Assembly (NCBI GenBank): GCA_009773475.1
Contig: WSXV01000006.1
Coordinates: 1 to 64,000, forward strand
DNA length: 64,000 nt
From: Desulfobulbaceae bacterium
GTDB lineage: Bacteria; Desulfobacterota; Desulfobulbia; Desulfobulbales; Desulfocapsaceae
Direction of reading: 5' to 3'
The notes under the pieces were generated by a model that made no database searches, was not told the DNA's origin, and saw only the letters and a list, made by a program, of their open reading frames with translations. This document shows, in pieces, positions 56,834 to 64,000 of the stretch (position 1 is the first letter of the stretch; the number at the start of each line of letters is the position of its first letter). A program made the position numbers and the translations under genes.

Positions 56834-58282
56834 ATGAAAGCAGGAACAAACGTGAAGGTAATTTTGGTGATCATAGGGTTGGCCCTGGCCCTTGGTGGCG
56901 GATACCTGCTTGGCATCAGTCCCCATGAGCACGGAGATACGGTTCCGGGAACAGGGAAGGACGCACCCAAGGTTCAATACACCTGCAGTATGCATCCTTT
57001 CATCATCCGTGATGCACCTGGCTCCTGCCCGATCTGTGGCATGTCACTCACCCCGGTCAAGGTTGATAAAAAGAGTGTGACCTCCGGCAGCGAGGTGCAG
57101 AAGTGGCGTTCACCGATGGACCCGACCTATGTTCGTGATGCCCCCGGCAAGGACGCCATGGGCCATGATCTGGTTCCGGTGACGGAAAGCGGGGACACCT
57201 CGGAGGGAATTCGGATTGATCCGCAAACCATCCAGAACATGGGGGTGCGCACCGAGAAAGTCGTCAAACGTAAACTCCAGCGAACCGTTCGGACCGTTGG
57301 CCTGATCAGCGTAGCAGAAGACCAACAGTTTTCCGTCAATTCCAAAATTGATGGCTGGGTGGAACGACTCTATATCAATCAACAAGGGCAACCGATTAAA
57401 AAGGGGCAGCCATTACTAGAAATCTACAGCCCCGATCTGGTGGCAGCCCAGCAGGAATATCTGCTGGCCCTGGAAAACAGGCGGCGTCTGGCCGCAAGCC
57501 CCCATCCCGAGATAGCCGCCGGCGCGGATCGCCTGCTTGAGGCCTCTCGCACCCGTCTGCAATACTGGGACATCAGCCCGGAGCAAATCCGGACCCTGGA
57601 ACGATCCGGCCAGGCGCGCAAAACCCTGACCCTTGCCAGCGAACATGCGGGGATCGTCACCAGCAAGAAGGTACTCTCAGGGGCGCGGATCATGGCTGGC
57701 GAAGAGTTGCTCCAGATCGCCGATCTTTCCAAGGTTTGGATCATCGCAGATATTTATGAGTACGAAATCCCTTGGGTCAAAGCAGGTCAGTCGGTGCGGG
57801 TGGAGCTTCCCCTGGCTGGCGGCAAGGTGATTGACGGCACGATTGCTTACCTCTACCCGTATCTCGAAAGTGAAACCCGGACCATCAAAGCTCGCATTGA
57901 GCTTGCCAATCCTGGATTAGAGCTGAAGCCTTCCATGTACGCCAATGTCAGCATCGGTACCGGGGCGGTGGAAGCTAGCCTTGCCATTCCCATGACCGCG
58001 CTCCTCAACTCCGGCAAGGGCCAGACTGTCTTTGTCAGCCTAGGTGAAGGCCGATTCGCGCCGCGTAGCGTTAAGAGCGGAGTCCGCGACGATGACGGCT
58101 TTATCCAGATCCTCTCCGGGCTGAACGAGGGGGAGGAGGTGGTGGTCTCGGCCCAATTTATGCTTGACTCGGAGAGTCGACTGCGCGAGGCCCTGGACAA
58201 GATGTCCAGCCCGAAAACCGAGTCCGCCGCTCCCGCCCCACCAAAGGCCGCTGCCAATGCCCTGGACGAGTTGTTCAAATGA
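56834..58282 (+). CDS. cusB: CusB-type periplasmic adaptor with metal-binding N terminus
   Basis: Membrane-fusion protein of 482 residues of a Cu/Ag-type pump. N-terminal anchor (VILVIIGLALALGGGYLLG), then two heavy-metal-binding repeats: YTCSMHPFIIRDAPGSCPICGM (read in part, about 48-70, with three cysteines, Met and His) and a second copy SPMDPTYVRDAPGKDAMGHDL (about 95-118) in which the cysteines are gone. Adaptor regions follow (about 150-440). ATG 56834 has AAGGAG 5 nt upstream; a TTG one codon before is also open. Metal probably Cu(I)/Ag(I), by family. Confidence 0.91.
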   Translation: MKAGTNVKVILVIIGLALALGGGYLLGISPHEHGDTVPGTGKDAPKVQYTCSMHPFIIRDAPGSCPICGMSLTPVKVDKKSVTSGSEVQKWRSPMDPTYVRDAPGKDAMGHDLVPVTESGDTSEGIRIDPQTIQNMGVRTEKVVKRKLQRTVRTVGLISVAEDQQFSVNSKIDGWVERLYINQQGQPIKKGQPLLEIYSPDLVAAQQEYLLALENRRRLAASPHPEIAAGADRLLEASRTRLQYWDISPEQIRTLERSGQARKTLTLASEHAGIVTSKKVLSGARIMAGEELLQIADLSKVWIIADIYEYEIPWVKAGQSVRVELPLAGGKVIDGTIAYLYPYLESETRTIKARIELANPGLELKPSMYANVSIGTGAVEASLAIPMTALLNSGKGQTVFVSLGEGRFAPRSVKSGVRDDDGFIQILSGLNEGEEVVVSAQFMLDSESRLREALDKMSSPKTESAAPAPPKAAANALDELFK

Positions 58283-58315
58283 TCCTGACAATCATGCCGA
58301 CCCCTGGGGGCAGAT

Positions 58316-61300
58316 ATGCTTGAAGCCATCATCGCCTGGTCGATTCGCAATAAATTCATGGTCGTCCTGGCGACCCTCTTTGTGGTGATTTCGGGAATCT
58401 ACTCCCTTCGGAATACCCCGGTGGATGCCATCCCCGATCTCTCTGACGTCCAGGTGATTGTCTTCACCGAGTATCCGGGCCAGGCGCCGCAAGTGGTTGA
58501 AGACCAGGTAACCTATCCCTTGACCACCCGGATGCTTTCGGTCCCTGGCGCCAAGGTTGTGCGCGGGTACTCTTTTTTTGGCTCCTCGTTTGTCTATATC
58601 ATCTTTGAGGACGGTACCGACATTTACTGGGCTCGTTCCCGAGTGCTGGAATACCTGAGCACCACTTCAGCCAAGTTACCGCAAGGGGTGACCCCGATCC
58701 TCGGCCCGGATGCCACGGGGGTTGGGTGGATCTATGAATATACCCTCCAGAGTGATCGACACAATCTCCAGGAACTACGCTCAATCCAGGACTGGTTTCT
58801 CCGCTACGAATTGACCGCCGTCGAAGGAGTCTCTGAGGTGGCCAGTCTGGGCGGCTTTGTGAAACAGTACCAGGTGGCGGTGGATCCCAACAAATTGGCT
58901 TCCTATAACATTCCGATCACCGAGGTGATGATGGCCATCACGCGGGCCAACCTCGACGTCGGCGGGGGGTCCATCGAGATGGGTGAGACCGAGTTTATGG
59001 TCCGCAGCCAGGGCTATATTCGCAGCCTGGCCGATCTTGGCAATATCGTGGTCATGAGTACCAAAGAAGGTACTCCGGTCCTGGTAAAAGATCTGGCCGA
59101 GGTCCGGATCGGGCCGGAGATGCGCCGGGGCGTCGCCGAGTTGGACGGGCAGGGCGAAACGGTGGGCGGGATCATTGTCATGCGTTTCGGGGAAAATGCC
59201 CTCCAGACGATCGAGCGGGTCAAGGTCAAGCTGGATAGCCTGAAAGCCGGATTGCCCGAAGGGGTGACCATCAAAACCGCCTATGACCGGTCCGGGCTGA
59301 TTGAACGGGCGGTGAGCACCCTGAAAGAAAAACTGCTCGAAGAATCCCTGGTCGTCGCCCTGGTGGCGCTGCTCTTTCTCGGCCATCTGCCCAGCGCCCT
59401 GGTGGCCATCTGCACCCTGCCCGTCGCCATTCTCCTTGCCTTTGTGATCATGCATGCCCAGGGGATCAACGCCAATATCATGAGTCTGGGCGGTATTGCC
59501 ATCGCCATCGGCGCCATGATCGACGCGGCTATCATCATGATCGAAAATGCCCACAAGCATCTGGAACGTGACCGTGGCCGCAAGCCCCACTGGCAGATTA
59601 TCCTCGACGCCGCCACCGAGGTCGGGCCGACCCTTTTCTATTCGCTCCTGGTGATCACTGTTTCCTTCGCTCCTGTTTTTACCCTCACCGAACAGTCCGG
59701 ACGCATGTTCAAACCCCTGGCCTTTACCAAGACCTACGCCATGGGAGCGGCTGCCTTGCTTGCGATCACCCTCGTGCCGGTCCTTATGGGCTGGTTTATC
59801 CGTGGCAACATTAAGCCGGAATCGGCCAATCCCCTCAACCGGCTTCTTATTCGCCTCTACCATCCTGTTGTCGACTGGGTTCTCAAATGGCGCAAAGTGA
59901 CCCTGCTACTGGCCCTGGCGGCCATGTTCTCCATTGCCTGGCCGCTGTCCAAGATGGGATCGGAATTTATGCCGCCGCTCTACGAGGGGGATCTCCTCTA
60001 CATGCCGACCACCCTGCCGGGGCTGTCGGTGACCAAGGCCAAGGAGATTCTACAGCAGACCGACCGCATTATCCGCCAATTTCCGGAGGTGGAACAGGTC
60101 TTCGGTAAGGTCGGCCGGGCCGAGACCGCCACTGACCCGGCGCCGATGATGATGCTCGAGTCCACCATCACCCTCAAACCGGAAAGCGAGTGGCGGCGGG
60201 TACCGGCCATGCGCTTCTATTCCACCTGGCCTGGCCAGGTGGAGGGCGTGAAACGCCTCCTTCGCCGGATCTGGCCGGAAGAAAAGCCCTTGACCCTGGA
60301 TCAGCTCATCGACCGGCTCAACAGCGCCATCCAGTTCCCCGGTCTGACCAATGCCTGGACCATGCCGATCAAGACGCGCATCGACATGCTCTCCACCGGG
60401 ATCAAGACCCCGGTGGGGATCAAGGTCATGGGCAATGACCTGGCGACCCTTGGCCGGATTGGCGAGGAGATCGAGGGTCTGATCCGCACCCTGCCCGGAA
60501 CACTCAGCGCCATCTCTGAACGGGCGGTGGGCGGCAACTACCTCGATATCCGCATCGACCGCAACAAGGCAGCCCGCTACGGCATCAATGTCGGCACCAT
60601 TCAGGAGGTCATCCAGGCTGCAGTGGGCGGCATGGCGATTACCGAAACGGTGGATGGGCTGGAGCGCTACTCGGTCAATGTTCGCTATGATCGAGATTTC
60701 CGCAGTGACCCGGAGGCCTTGCAGCGTGTGCTGGTGCCCGGTTCCGGCGGCAGGCAGATCCCGTTGGCGCAACTGGCCGAGATTACCCTCAGTACCGGTC
60801 CGGATAGCATCAAGAGCGAGAATGGCCGCCGCACCGCCTGGGTCTACGTCGATATCAAAGGCGTGGACATCGGCACGTATGTAGCCAATGCCCGCAAAGC
60901 AGTGGCGGCGCATATAAAACTGCCGCCTGGCTACAATATCATATGGAGCGGTCAGTTCGAATATATGGAAAAGGCGCGGGCGCGGCTTATGGTGATTATC
61001 CCGCTGACCGTGCTGATCATCTTTGTGATTATATACCTGAGCACCAAAAGTCTGGTCAAGACCGGGATTGTCTTTCTTGCCGTGCCCTTTTCCCTGGTGG
61101 GCGCCTTCTGGTTCCTGTATCTGCTCGGCTATAACACCTCGATTGCGGTCTGGGTGGGAATTATCGCCCTGGCCGGATTAGACGCGGAGACCGGCGTAGT
61201 GATGCTGCTCTACCTTGATCTGGCCTACAAAAGCTGGGGCGATAAGGGACGGATGCGAACCTGCGGCGACCTTGTCCAGGCCATCCATCACGGTGCGGTC

Positions 61301-61597
61301 AAACGCATCCGGCCCAAAATCATGACCATCGCGGTCATCATTGCCGGTCTCATCCCAATCATGTGGAGCCACGGAGCCGGAGCGGATGTAATGAAGCGCA
61401 TCGCCGCCCCGATGGTTGGCGGCGTGGTCACTTCCGGCCTCATGGAGCTGTTAATCTATCCGGTTATTTTTTATCTCTGGCGTTCACGGAGGCTTGATCC
61501 CAGCCTGGACGCCAGCTCAGAGGAACCTTTCTATATAGAGAATAATCTCATCAATCCTCCCCACCCGGAGGAATTACCCCAGGAGAACCGACCATGA
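58316..61597 (+). CDS. cusA: CusA/CzcA-type RND metal efflux pump
   Basis: Inner-membrane trimeric proton/metal antiporter of 1093 residues, a little longer than typical. Twelve helices in two halves. DAIPDLSDVQVIV near residue 40, GAMIDAAIIMIENAHKHLE in helix 4 with the charged proton relay, MPPLYEGDLLYMPTTLPG near 560, LDAETGVVMLLYLDLA in helix 10-11. Met residues for metal transfer are present (for example PAMRFY, AWTMPI). 33 nt after cusB; 4-nt overlap with the following gene. Good coupling suggests one complex. Confidence 0.95.
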   Translation: MLEAIIAWSIRNKFMVVLATLFVVISGIYSLRNTPVDAIPDLSDVQVIVFTEYPGQAPQVVEDQVTYPLTTRMLSVPGAKVVRGYSFFGSSFVYIIFEDGTDIYWARSRVLEYLSTTSAKLPQGVTPILGPDATGVGWIYEYTLQSDRHNLQELRSIQDWFLRYELTAVEGVSEVASLGGFVKQYQVAVDPNKLASYNIPITEVMMAITRANLDVGGGSIEMGETEFMVRSQGYIRSLADLGNIVVMSTKEGTPVLVKDLAEVRIGPEMRRGVAELDGQGETVGGIIVMRFGENALQTIERVKVKLDSLKAGLPEGVTIKTAYDRSGLIERAVSTLKEKLLEESLVVALVALLFLGHLPSALVAICTLPVAILLAFVIMHAQGINANIMSLGGIAIAIGAMIDAAIIMIENAHKHLERDRGRKPHWQIILDAATEVGPTLFYSLLVITVSFAPVFTLTEQSGRMFKPLAFTKTYAMGAAALLAITLVPVLMGWFIRGNIKPESANPLNRLLIRLYHPVVDWVLKWRKVTLLLALAAMFSIAWPLSKMGSEFMPPLYEGDLLYMPTTLPGLSVTKAKEILQQTDRIIRQFPEVEQVFGKVGRAETATDPAPMMMLESTITLKPESEWRRVPAMRFYSTWPGQVEGVKRLLRRIWPEEKPLTLDQLIDRLNSAIQFPGLTNAWTMPIKTRIDMLSTGIKTPVGIKVMGNDLATLGRIGEEIEGLIRTLPGTLSAISERAVGGNYLDIRIDRNKAARYGINVGTIQEVIQAAVGGMAITETVDGLERYSVNVRYDRDFRSDPEALQRVLVPGSGGRQIPLAQLAEITLSTGPDSIKSENGRRTAWVYVDIKGVDIGTYVANARKAVAAHIKLPPGYNIIWSGQFEYMEKARARLMVIIPLTVLIIFVIIYLSTKSLVKTGIVFLAVPFSLVGAFWFLYLLGYNTSIAVWVGIIALAGLDAETGVVMLLYLDLAYKSWGDKGRMRTCGDLVQAIHHGAVKRIRPKIMTIAVIIAGLIPIMWSHGAGADVMKRIAAPMVGGVVTSGLMELLIYPVIFYLWRSRRLDPSLDASSEEPFYIENNLINPPHPEELPQENRP

Positions 61598-62070
61598 AAC
61601 GTACCCTTATCACCTCTGCCATCCTTGCCCTCTTGAGCCTGCCTGCGGCTGCCCCGGCCCAGAGCGCCAATGACCACAGTGGTCATGCCATGGACCATGG
61701 TTCCATGGCAATGAATCCTGCCAAGACGATCATGCTGGGCGAGCAAACGGTCGAGGGCATCAAAGGGATGGCCCATCTCAACGATGTCGGCGCCATGATG
61801 GCGCAGATGGGACAGAAGGAAAACTATCACTTCATGATTATGTTCAGCGATGTCAAGACCGGAGCGGCCATCGAGCAGGGCACGGTGGCGGTGAAAATCA
61901 TTGATCCAAAAACCAGCCAGCCTGGCGAGGCCATCGCCCTGATGGGCATGGGGAATCATTTCGGCGCAGACATCGTCCTCCCGGCCAAGGGCGAGTACCA
62001 CTTTCAGGTAGGGAGTAAACTCTCAGACGGGACTAAACGTCAGTTCACTTTTCATTATACGGTGCAGTAG
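61594..62070 (+). CDS. Periplasmic Met/His-rich protein of the metal pump operon
   Basis: A 158-residue exported protein. Signal peptide (ITSAILALLSLPAAAPAQ), then a H/M-rich segment (HSGHAMDHGSMAMN, about 27-41) fit for Cu or Ag, and a small beta-sandwich like YtkA/FixH domains (HFMIMFSDVKTG ... GEYHFQVGSKL). Overlaps cusA by 4 nt. It could serve as the metal chaperone of the pump, as CusF does, though the fold is different. Confidence 0.78.
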   Translation: MKRTLITSAILALLSLPAAAPAQSANDHSGHAMDHGSMAMNPAKTIMLGEQTVEGIKGMAHLNDVGAMMAQMGQKENYHFMIMFSDVKTGAAIEQGTVAVKIIDPKTSQPGEAIALMGMGNHFGADIVLPAKGEYHFQVGSKLSDGTKRQFTFHYTVQ

Positions 62071-62254
62071 ATTCTTCCTGCTGGAATCAGGGGGAATGGC
62101 AGCAACCGTGCAGCCATCGAGAGACTGGAGATGCATTAGATGTATTATTTAACAATCGGATTACGCCGCAATAGAACTCACTGCCAGCCCCCTTTCCTGT
62201 TTGCAGGTTGAGCGATCGCAGCATGGTCCCCCATTAATCGAAACGGAGAATGTC

Positions 62255-62974
62255 TTGCATACACTGTCCCGAGAATTCCCTTCTCATTCCATGAAGCTTG
62301 CCGATCCATCAAAGCCGGAACAAATATCCCATTGGAATGAGGTGTTTGCCCAGAACCCAGCCTTCTTTGGTGAAAATCCGAGTAGTTGTGCGCAGAGCGC
62401 TCTTGCTCTGTTCCGCAAGGAGGACACACGGTCGATTTTGGAGTTGGGCTGTGGTCAAGGGCGAGATACCTTCCACTTTGCCCAAAACGGCCTTGAGGTG
62501 ACTGCCTTGGACTATTCGGAAACGGCCGTTTCGGTCGTACAGGAAAAGGCCAAGGCAGCCAAAATCCCTGGCCGTATTCACGCACACATCCACAATGTGA
62601 AAGAGCCGCTGCCATTTCCTGATAATTCCTTCGATGGCTGCTTTTCTCATATGCTGCTGTGCATGGAGTTATCCACGGCCGAAATCGGCTTTGTCCTGCA
62701 CGAAACACACCGCATCCTCAAGCCGGGAGGCCTGGTGGTCTACTCGGTGCGAAGTAATTTCGACAAGCATTACCGAACCGGGAATCATTTTGGGGAAGAT
62801 ATTTACGAGATCGGCGGCTTCATCATTCATTTTTTCACGGAAGAAAAGATCAGAAAGCTGGCCAAGGGCTATGAGCTATTGGAAATTAAACGCACAGAGG
62901 AAGGAGGTTTGCCTCGAGATCTTTTCCTTGTCACTCTGCGGAAAGCGGCATACCCCGAGAAGGGGGAATATTGA
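62255..62974 (+). CDS. SAM-dependent methyltransferase
   Basis: Class I methyltransferase of about 240 residues: SAM motif ILELGCGQGRDTFHFA near residue 61, acidic end of strand 2 in VTALDYSE, LPFPDNSFDG near 120 and LKPGGLVVYSV near 160. Similar to a group of small-molecule methyltransferases (thiopurine/tellurite-type or arsenite-like), substrate unknown. TTG 62255 is chosen because GGAGA lies 5 nt upstream; ATG 62291 is a second option and the frame is open to 62201. Stands alone after the metal pump operon. Confidence 0.82.
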   Translation: MHTLSREFPSHSMKLADPSKPEQISHWNEVFAQNPAFFGENPSSCAQSALALFRKEDTRSILELGCGQGRDTFHFAQNGLEVTALDYSETAVSVVQEKAKAAKIPGRIHAHIHNVKEPLPFPDNSFDGCFSHMLLCMELSTAEIGFVLHETHRILKPGGLVVYSVRSNFDKHYRTGNHFGEDIYEIGGFIIHFFTEEKIRKLAKGYELLEIKRTEEGGLPRDLFLVTLRKAAYPEKGEY

Positions 62975-63031
62975 ATGAAAAAGATCATTGAAAATCATGG
63001 GTTTCCAACCAAGTAAATATCTGAGATACTC

Positions 63032-63463
63032 TTAATCCTGAATAACCAACATTACCTTCACCCCTGGAGCCAGCTGGTTCGCGTCGACATAGCCGATGGC
63101 GCCGGGAGTTGAGCGAACAAAGTCGATCATCGCTTGAGCGGTGCTCACCTCCACAGGGGGAATACCCTTGCCGATAGCACGCCGCACGATCCAGTAGGCG
63201 ACATAGTCGTCATCGCTCTGTTGCAAGACTGCCCGAAAAAAAAGGCCCCGCGTCTTGTCGCCGGCCTTCAGATTGACGGGCAACACCGTCCTTCCACCGA
63301 CCTCAACCGTTCTACCGGTGAAGACACGGCTGACCACGGTTTTATCCATGGCCTCAAGCCCTTCATGGCCGATCACCGCCACAGCGGCATAACTCCAGGA
63401 GGATGTGACGGCCAGTAGCAAGGTTACCAGGGTAAGCAACGCGCCTCGAAAGAATCTCGGCAT
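63032..63463 (-). CDS. Short phosphate-binding-like periplasmic protein
   Basis: A 143-residue exported protein with signal peptide (GALLTLVTLLLAVTSSWSYA). The mature part is like one lobe of PstS: VAVIGHEGLEAMDKTVVSRVFTG, GRTVLPVNLKAGD and TPGAIGYVDANQLAPGVKV. Such short proteins occur next to porins and are usually annotated as phosphate ABC transporter substrate-binding. ATG 63463 is chosen for the signal peptide; open to 63487. Upstream (minus strand) lies the barrel protein below, 41 nt away; likely the same operon. Confidence 0.8.
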   Translation of the reverse strand: MPRFFRGALLTLVTLLLAVTSSWSYAAVAVIGHEGLEAMDKTVVSRVFTGRTVEVGGRTVLPVNLKAGDKTRGLFFRAVLQQSDDDYVAYWIVRRAIGKGIPPVEVSTAQAMIDFVRSTPGAIGYVDANQLAPGVKVMLVIQD

Positions 63464-63504
63464 GATGAATGACACGAACTCTAGCATACGATCTGATTCA
63501 ATCC

Positions 63505-64000
63505 CTAAAAGGCGAAATTGTAGGACAGGGAGTAGACCATGACGTTTTCATGGGCGATATCGCCGTCGAACATGGCGGAACGTTCGCCGACATGGGTGAG
63601 CATCGCCTCGGCCTTGACTTTCTGTTTTGGGGTAAAGGCATAGGATGTGCCGAGCATCCAGGAGTTCTGTTCATAAATGGCCATGGCGCTGGCCGCATTG
63701 TCAATTACAGCCTGGGTGACACCAAACGGCGGAACTGGGGTGGCGCCCTGAACCTCGCGCCAGGTGTCCATCCCATTCGTCCACATCTGGGCGTAGGTTA
63801 GGTAAGGTGTCCAGTTGTTCAACTTGCGCGAGACTGAGATATAGGCTGCAAAAGTCGGTGGCGCTGCTTCAAAATCCTGGGCCAGTATGGCTGTCCCTTC
63901 GCAGGTGACGAAAAATTTTTCCAGGGGGAAACTGGTACCAAGGAAAAAGGTATTGAGATGGGTGGTGGCTTTATTAATCGGCTCACCCAGAGTATAGAAA
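63505..64000 (-). CDS. Outer-membrane beta-barrel protein, C-terminal part
   Basis: The reading frame is open from the window edge at 64000 to the stop at 63505. It has alternating hydrophobic strands: FFLGTSFPLEKFFVTC, FAAYISVSRKLNNWTPYLTYAQMW, WMLGTSYAFTPKQKVKAEAMLT and a final MVYSLSYNFAF. The terminal F is the usual outer-membrane assembly signal. A porin or similar channel, placed with the phosphate-binding-like gene; substrate unknown. The N-terminal part is outside the window. Confidence 0.72.
   Translation of the reverse strand, partial: FYTLGEPINKATTHLNTFFLGTSFPLEKFFVTCEGTAILAQDFEAAPPTFAAYISVSRKLNNWTPYLTYAQMWTNGMDTWREVQGATPVPPFGVTQAVIDNAASAMAIYEQNSWMLGTSYAFTPKQKVKAEAMLTHVGERSAMFDGDIAHENVMVYSLSYNFAF

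Noticed and set aside
58781..59863. Long minus-strand frame of 360 codons
   Set aside because: It lies wholly inside cusA on the other strand; its composition (Asp/Gly/His-rich) is typical of shadows of GC-rich genes.

Overview
This 64-kb window looks like a chromosomal segment of an anaerobic Desulfobacterota bacterium, probably from the Desulfobulbales. The grounds are gene content: a complete lower cobalamin pathway, a cytoplasmic molybdopterin oxidoreductase, a split MacB, and a selenocysteine peptide next to a radical SAM/SPASM maturase. The assignment is inference; no marker gene settles it. Two single-gene frameshifts (a chemotaxis receptor near 437 and hslU near 41112) suggest either draft-quality sequence or recent decay.

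Layout. 1-1370: chemotaxis receptor, cut by the window edge. 1988-7937 (minus): cobalamin nucleotide-loop operon cobC-cobU-cobT-cobS-cobDQ, the last a CobD-CobQ fusion whose linker is a palindromic repeat element. 8567-12592: SH3 protein, a dehydratase-ACT-TyrA fusion, a zinc-ribbon protein and a cupin. 12807-15289: cation exporter and zwf, with a decayed 1.49-kb IS (15300-16791) inserted immediately upstream of zwf. 16946-18016: small protein and an IS4/ISL3 chimeric relic. 18226-24719: b-type cytochrome, two-component system, IS200 remnant, TSUP exporter, receiver-cyclase. 24761-27877 (minus): S4 protein, then an iron-sulfur plus molybdopterin oxidoreductase pair. 29035-35091: aldehyde dehydrogenase, lipoprotein, class II photolyase, epimerase, Sel1 protein. 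35106-38230 (minus): xseB-ispA-dxs. 38349-41311: xerC-hslV-hslU. 41438-45552 (minus): enolase, L,D-transpeptidase and two lipoproteins. 49191-54676: thioesterase and a MacA/MacB/TolC-type efflux operon. 54734-62070: SDR enzyme and a CusCBA-type metal efflux operon. 62255-64000: methyltransferase, phosphate-binding-like protein, outer-membrane barrel.

The most interesting locus is 45685-48440 on the minus strand. An ordinary gene caller would miss its first gene. From a clear -35/-10 promoter and an excellent ribosome-binding site, a 107-codon frame runs with two in-frame UGA codons, each in the same motif Gly-Ser-Gly-UGA-Gly-Gly. Each UGA is followed, exactly 14 nt later, by a 6-bp stem with a 5-nt loop, the spacing and shape expected of a bacterial SECIS. 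Downstream lies a radical SAM/SPASM enzyme (CX3CX2C) and a zinc-ribbon protein. I read this as a selenocysteine-containing, secreted, post-translationally modified peptide (SbtA-like) with its maturase (SbtM-like).

Mobile DNA is old and broken: three different insertion-sequence remnants lie within 15.3-22.4 kb, and a GC-rich palindromic repeat sits inside cobDQ in frame. I saw no tRNA, rRNA, CRISPR array or cobalamin riboswitch.
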